Source of the DNA: Leptolyngbyaceae cyanobacterium CSSed165cm_216
Lineage (GTDB): Bacteria; Cyanobacteriota; Cyanobacteriia; Phormidesmidales; Phormidesmidaceae
Length of the DNA stretch: 15,758 bases
Direction of reading: 5' to 3'
NCBI GenBank assembly: GCA_007135385.1
Contig: SLIY01000104.1
Span: 1-15,758 of the forward strand
Below, one piece after another: positions 13,450 to 15,758 of this stretch. The first letter of the stretch is position 1; every line of letters starts with the position of its first letter. The notes below the pieces were generated by a model. It did no database searches, was not told where the DNA came from, and saw only the letters and a program-made list of their open reading frames with translations. The position numbers and the translations under genes were made by a program.

Positions 13450-15758
13450 ATGCTCCACCCCAACCTCGCCCCCTCGCTGATGCGCTGGCTGACCAAAACC
13501 CTGCCCGATCGCATGGAGACCCTGACCCGTTTCCTGGGTCGTCGTCAGCTATTGCTGTTGTTGTTATGCCTCGGGCTGTTGGCCCGCCCCTTAGTGATGG
13601 TGCGGCTGGCCATTTGGCAGCAGGGGCTGGTGGCGGTGCTGTTGATTGGCCTGGGATACGGGATCTTACAGTTGGAGGATGACCATGCCCAAACCAGTAC
13701 CACCCGAGAGCGACTGCATCTGCTGATGGTGGTGCTGAGTGTGCTAACCACCGTCCGTTACCTCTACTACCGCACGGTCTACACCCTCAACGTCGCCACC
13801 CCTCTGGATGGCACCTTTTCCCTATTGCTCTATGTCGCGGAGCTGTACGCTCTGGGAACCCTGTTTTTGTCCTATTTTCAGACTCTGCGGCTGCGCGATC
13901 GCACCCCCATCAGCCTCCAGACCATCCCCCAGGATCAATGGCCCACGGTCGATGTTTATATCCCCACCTATGACGAAGATGTGGGCATTGTCCGCAAAAC
14001 CGTACTGGCAACGGTGGCCATTGACTATCCCCGCCCTAAAAAGCAGGTCTATGTGCTAGACGATGGCCGCAAATATCCCGAACGTCGGGCTGACCTAGCA
14101 ACTATGTGCGAAGAGCTAGGGGCCACCCTGTTGACCCGGGACAACAATGACCATGCCAAGGCAGGCAACATCAACTGCGCCCTAGGGCGCACCCACGGAG
14201 ACTTGGTCTTGATCCTAGACTGCGACCACATGCCCGTGCGCGGCTTTTTGCAAGACACCGTAGGCTTTTTCAGCGATCCCTTGGTGGCACTGGTGCAGAC
14301 CCCCCACTGGTTTTACAACCCCGACCCATTTGAGCGCAACCTGCTGACCCAGGGACAGGTGCCCGTCGGTAACGAGCTGTTTTACAAGGTGCTGCAAAAG
14401 GGTAACGATGCCTGGAATGCCAGTTTTTTTTGTGGTTCGGCAGCGGTAGTGCGGCGCAGCTATCTCCTAGAGGTGGGGGGAATTGCCACCGAAACCGTCA
14501 CCGAAGACTGCCATACCTCCCTGCGGCTCCATTCCCAGGGGTATCGCACCATCTACTACGACAAAATCATGGTAGCTGGCCTGGCTCCCGAAAAGTTTGC
14601 CGCCTATGTGGGGCAGCAAGTGCGTTGGGCCCGGGGCATGGCTCAAATTTTACGGCTGGAAAATCCCCTGTTTAACCGCCGCCTGAACCTGACCTGGCCC
14701 CAGCGGATTTGCTACTTTAGCGCCACCTCTCACTTTTTCTTTGGCTTTCCGCGGCTGATGTATGCGATCGCCCCAGCCCTGTTTCTGCTGTTTAGCATCA
14801 ACTCAGTGCAGGGGTTGGGGGTAGAAACCTTGCTCTATGCGCTGCCCCACATTGTGCTGTCAATGCAGGCCAATCACATTCCCTACAAGCGAGTGCGATT
14901 TTCCTTCTGGAATGAGATTTATGAATTCGCCATGTCGTTTCAGGCAGGCATTGTCACCCTGCTGGCGCTAGTTAACCCTCACCTAGGCCAGTTTAACGTC
15001 ACCGCCAAAGGGCTAACGGTGAACCAACGCACCTTTGACACCCACAGCGTCCGCTATCTGCTGGTACTGGGAGTCCTGACCGCCGCCTCGTTGGTCGCCG
15101 TGCCCTTTTGGCTGTTGCTCAGCCCCGAAGATACCCAAGCCGTCTTGATTAATGCCCTGTGGTGCAGTTTCAATCTGGTGTTGGTATCCTCAGCTTGCCT
15201 GGTGGCCTTAGAACAACCCCAACTGCGCCGAGCCCACCGCCTGCCCCGACAGCTCACAGCCATTATTCACAGCGAAGGACGGAGTTGGCCAGGCCAAACC
15301 ATCAACGTCAGCGAATCTGGGGCCCAAGTCCGCCTGGATGAGTGGCCCAACGTGGCCGATCAGGTCTGGGTAGAGCTAGTGGGAGACTATGATGGACGGG
15401 TTCTGCTAGAAGCTCATATTGTTCGAGCCGCTGCCACCAGTCGCCTTGAAACCGAGCTATTCCTTGATTTTATTAACGTCAGCCCCAATCAGGCAGACGA
15501 TCTAGTCCTGGTGCTGTATTCCGATGTGCAGCAATGGTACTCCCAAAATCGCAGCCAGGTAGACAAGCCGTTGCGATCGCTGACATTTATTGCCACCAGT
15601 CTGTGGCGGGTGTTTACCGACTTTCAGCCCGCCGATCAGGTCAAGGTACGCAAACAGGTCAACGCCGAGGTGCATCTCACCTGGGAAGGCTGGCACCATG
15701 ACAGCTACCCAGCCTGGGTCGTCGAGATGGGCACTGGCGATCTGCGGTTGGCCGTGCA
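13450..15758 (+). CDS. bcsA: Cellulose synthase catalytic subunit BcsA (C-terminus cut by window)
   Basis: Inner-membrane processive GT2 enzyme that polymerises UDP-glucose and extrudes the chain, activated by c-di-GMP. 769 residues are visible with no stop before the window end. N-terminal TM helices (about 33-52, 56-74, 90-107, 123-142) precede the GT domain: D168 (DVYIPTYDE), DDG at 204-206, DCD at 257-259, FFCGSAAVVRR, TED at 351-353 with the catalytic base D353, and QQVRW at 389-393. Further TM helices follow, then the gating loop FNVTAK at 515-520. The PilZ domain has RRAHR (R593 and R597 of RxxxR) and NVSESG (619-624, the [D/N]xSxxG motif), so c-di-GMP binding residues are intact. The region after about 730 resembles a second, degenerate PilZ. 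ATG 13450 follows the G-free leader; an in-frame GTG at 13366 inside the hairpin is unlikely. ATGs at 13480 and 13513 would still keep the first TM helix. Confidence 0.96.
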   Translation, partial: MLHPNLAPSLMRWLTKTLPDRMETLTRFLGRRQLLLLLLCLGLLARPLVMVRLAIWQQGLVAVLLIGLGYGILQLEDDHAQTSTTRERLHLLMVVLSVLTTVRYLYYRTVYTLNVATPLDGTFSLLLYVAELYALGTLFLSYFQTLRLRDRTPISLQTIPQDQWPTVDVYIPTYDEDVGIVRKTVLATVAIDYPRPKKQVYVLDDGRKYPERRADLATMCEELGATLLTRDNNDHAKAGNINCALGRTHGDLVLILDCDHMPVRGFLQDTVGFFSDPLVALVQTPHWFYNPDPFERNLLTQGQVPVGNELFYKVLQKGNDAWNASFFCGSAAVVRRSYLLEVGGIATETVTEDCHTSLRLHSQGYRTIYYDKIMVAGLAPEKFAAYVGQQVRWARGMAQILRLENPLFNRRLNLTWPQRICYFSATSHFFFGFPRLMYAIAPALFLLFSINSVQGLGVETLLYALPHIVLSMQANHIPYKRVRFSFWNEIYEFAMSFQAGIVTLLALVNPHLGQFNVTAKGLTVNQRTFDTHSVRYLLVLGVLTAASLVAVPFWLLLSPEDTQAVLINALWCSFNLVLVSSACLVALEQPQLRRAHRLPRQLTAIIHSEGRSWPGQTINVSESGAQVRLDEWPNVADQVWVELVGDYDGRVLLEAHIVRAAATSRLETELFLDFINVSPNQADDLVLVLYSDVQQWYSQNRSQVDKPLRSLTFIATSLWRVFTDFQPADQVKVRKQVNAEVHLTWEGWHHDSYPAWVVEMGTGDLRLAV

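Noticed and set aside
13147..13458. Minus-strand 103-residue open frame over the end of bcsB
   Set aside because: It is antisense to the conserved BcsB C-terminal TM region; Gly/Arg-rich shadow translation of GC-rich DNA.
13377..13682. Plus-strand 101-residue open frame across the leader and bcsA start
   Set aside because: It begins in the hairpin/C-rich repeat tract and then overlaps the out-of-frame 5' end of bcsA; composition is His/Pro-rich with no domain.

Overview
The window looks like a chromosomal segment of a cyanobacterium. The octamer GCGATCGC (HIP1, a cyanobacterial signature) recurs inside many genes. Pentapeptide-repeat proteins are abundant, and RuvB carries the N-terminal extension seen in several cyanobacterial homologues. 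The genus cannot be fixed from the sequence; a Leptolyngbya/Nodosilinea-type filamentous lineage is only a guess.

Region 1 (1-4932) is ordinary chromosomal content: ruvB (+); a convergent two-gene unit on the minus strand (a two-TM hypothetical protein followed by a large cytoplasmic pentapeptide-repeat protein); a membrane-anchored pentapeptide-repeat protein (+); and a convergent lipoprotein gene (-). The gap between the last two genes holds an inverted pair of short palindromic sequences that resembles a REPIN-type element.

Region 2 (4933-5992) is about 1 kb of AT-rich DNA with no credible gene but several inverted repeats. It is the upstream region of the operon that follows.

Region 3 (5993 to the window end) is a co-directional cellulose synthesis and export operon: outer-membrane porin-like barrel, TPR periplasmic protein, BcsZ (GH8 endoglucanase), BcsB, BcsA (catalytic subunit with PilZ, cut by the window edge). 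The order runs from outer membrane to inner membrane, the mirror of the proteobacterial bcsA-bcsB-bcsZ-bcsC order. The BcsC role appears to be split into two genes with an ATGA overlap: a TPR-only protein, and a separate barrel with an OprB/carbohydrate-porin-like signature and a long acidic, proline-rich periplasmic linker. The inferred machine is as follows. BcsA polymerises UDP-glucose and moves the chain across the inner membrane under c-di-GMP control. BcsB guides the chain in the periplasm and BcsZ trims it. The TPR protein scaffolds the periplasm and the barrel provides the exit.

Two details of the operon stand out. The bcsB-bcsA gap contains a perfect 17-bp stem with a 4-nt loop, followed by a 46-nt leader without a single G, made of 8-9-nt tandem units ending exactly at the bcsA ATG; no Shine-Dalgarno is possible there. 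The visible C-terminus of BcsA, beyond its canonical PilZ domain, looks like the start of a second, degenerate PilZ-like fold.
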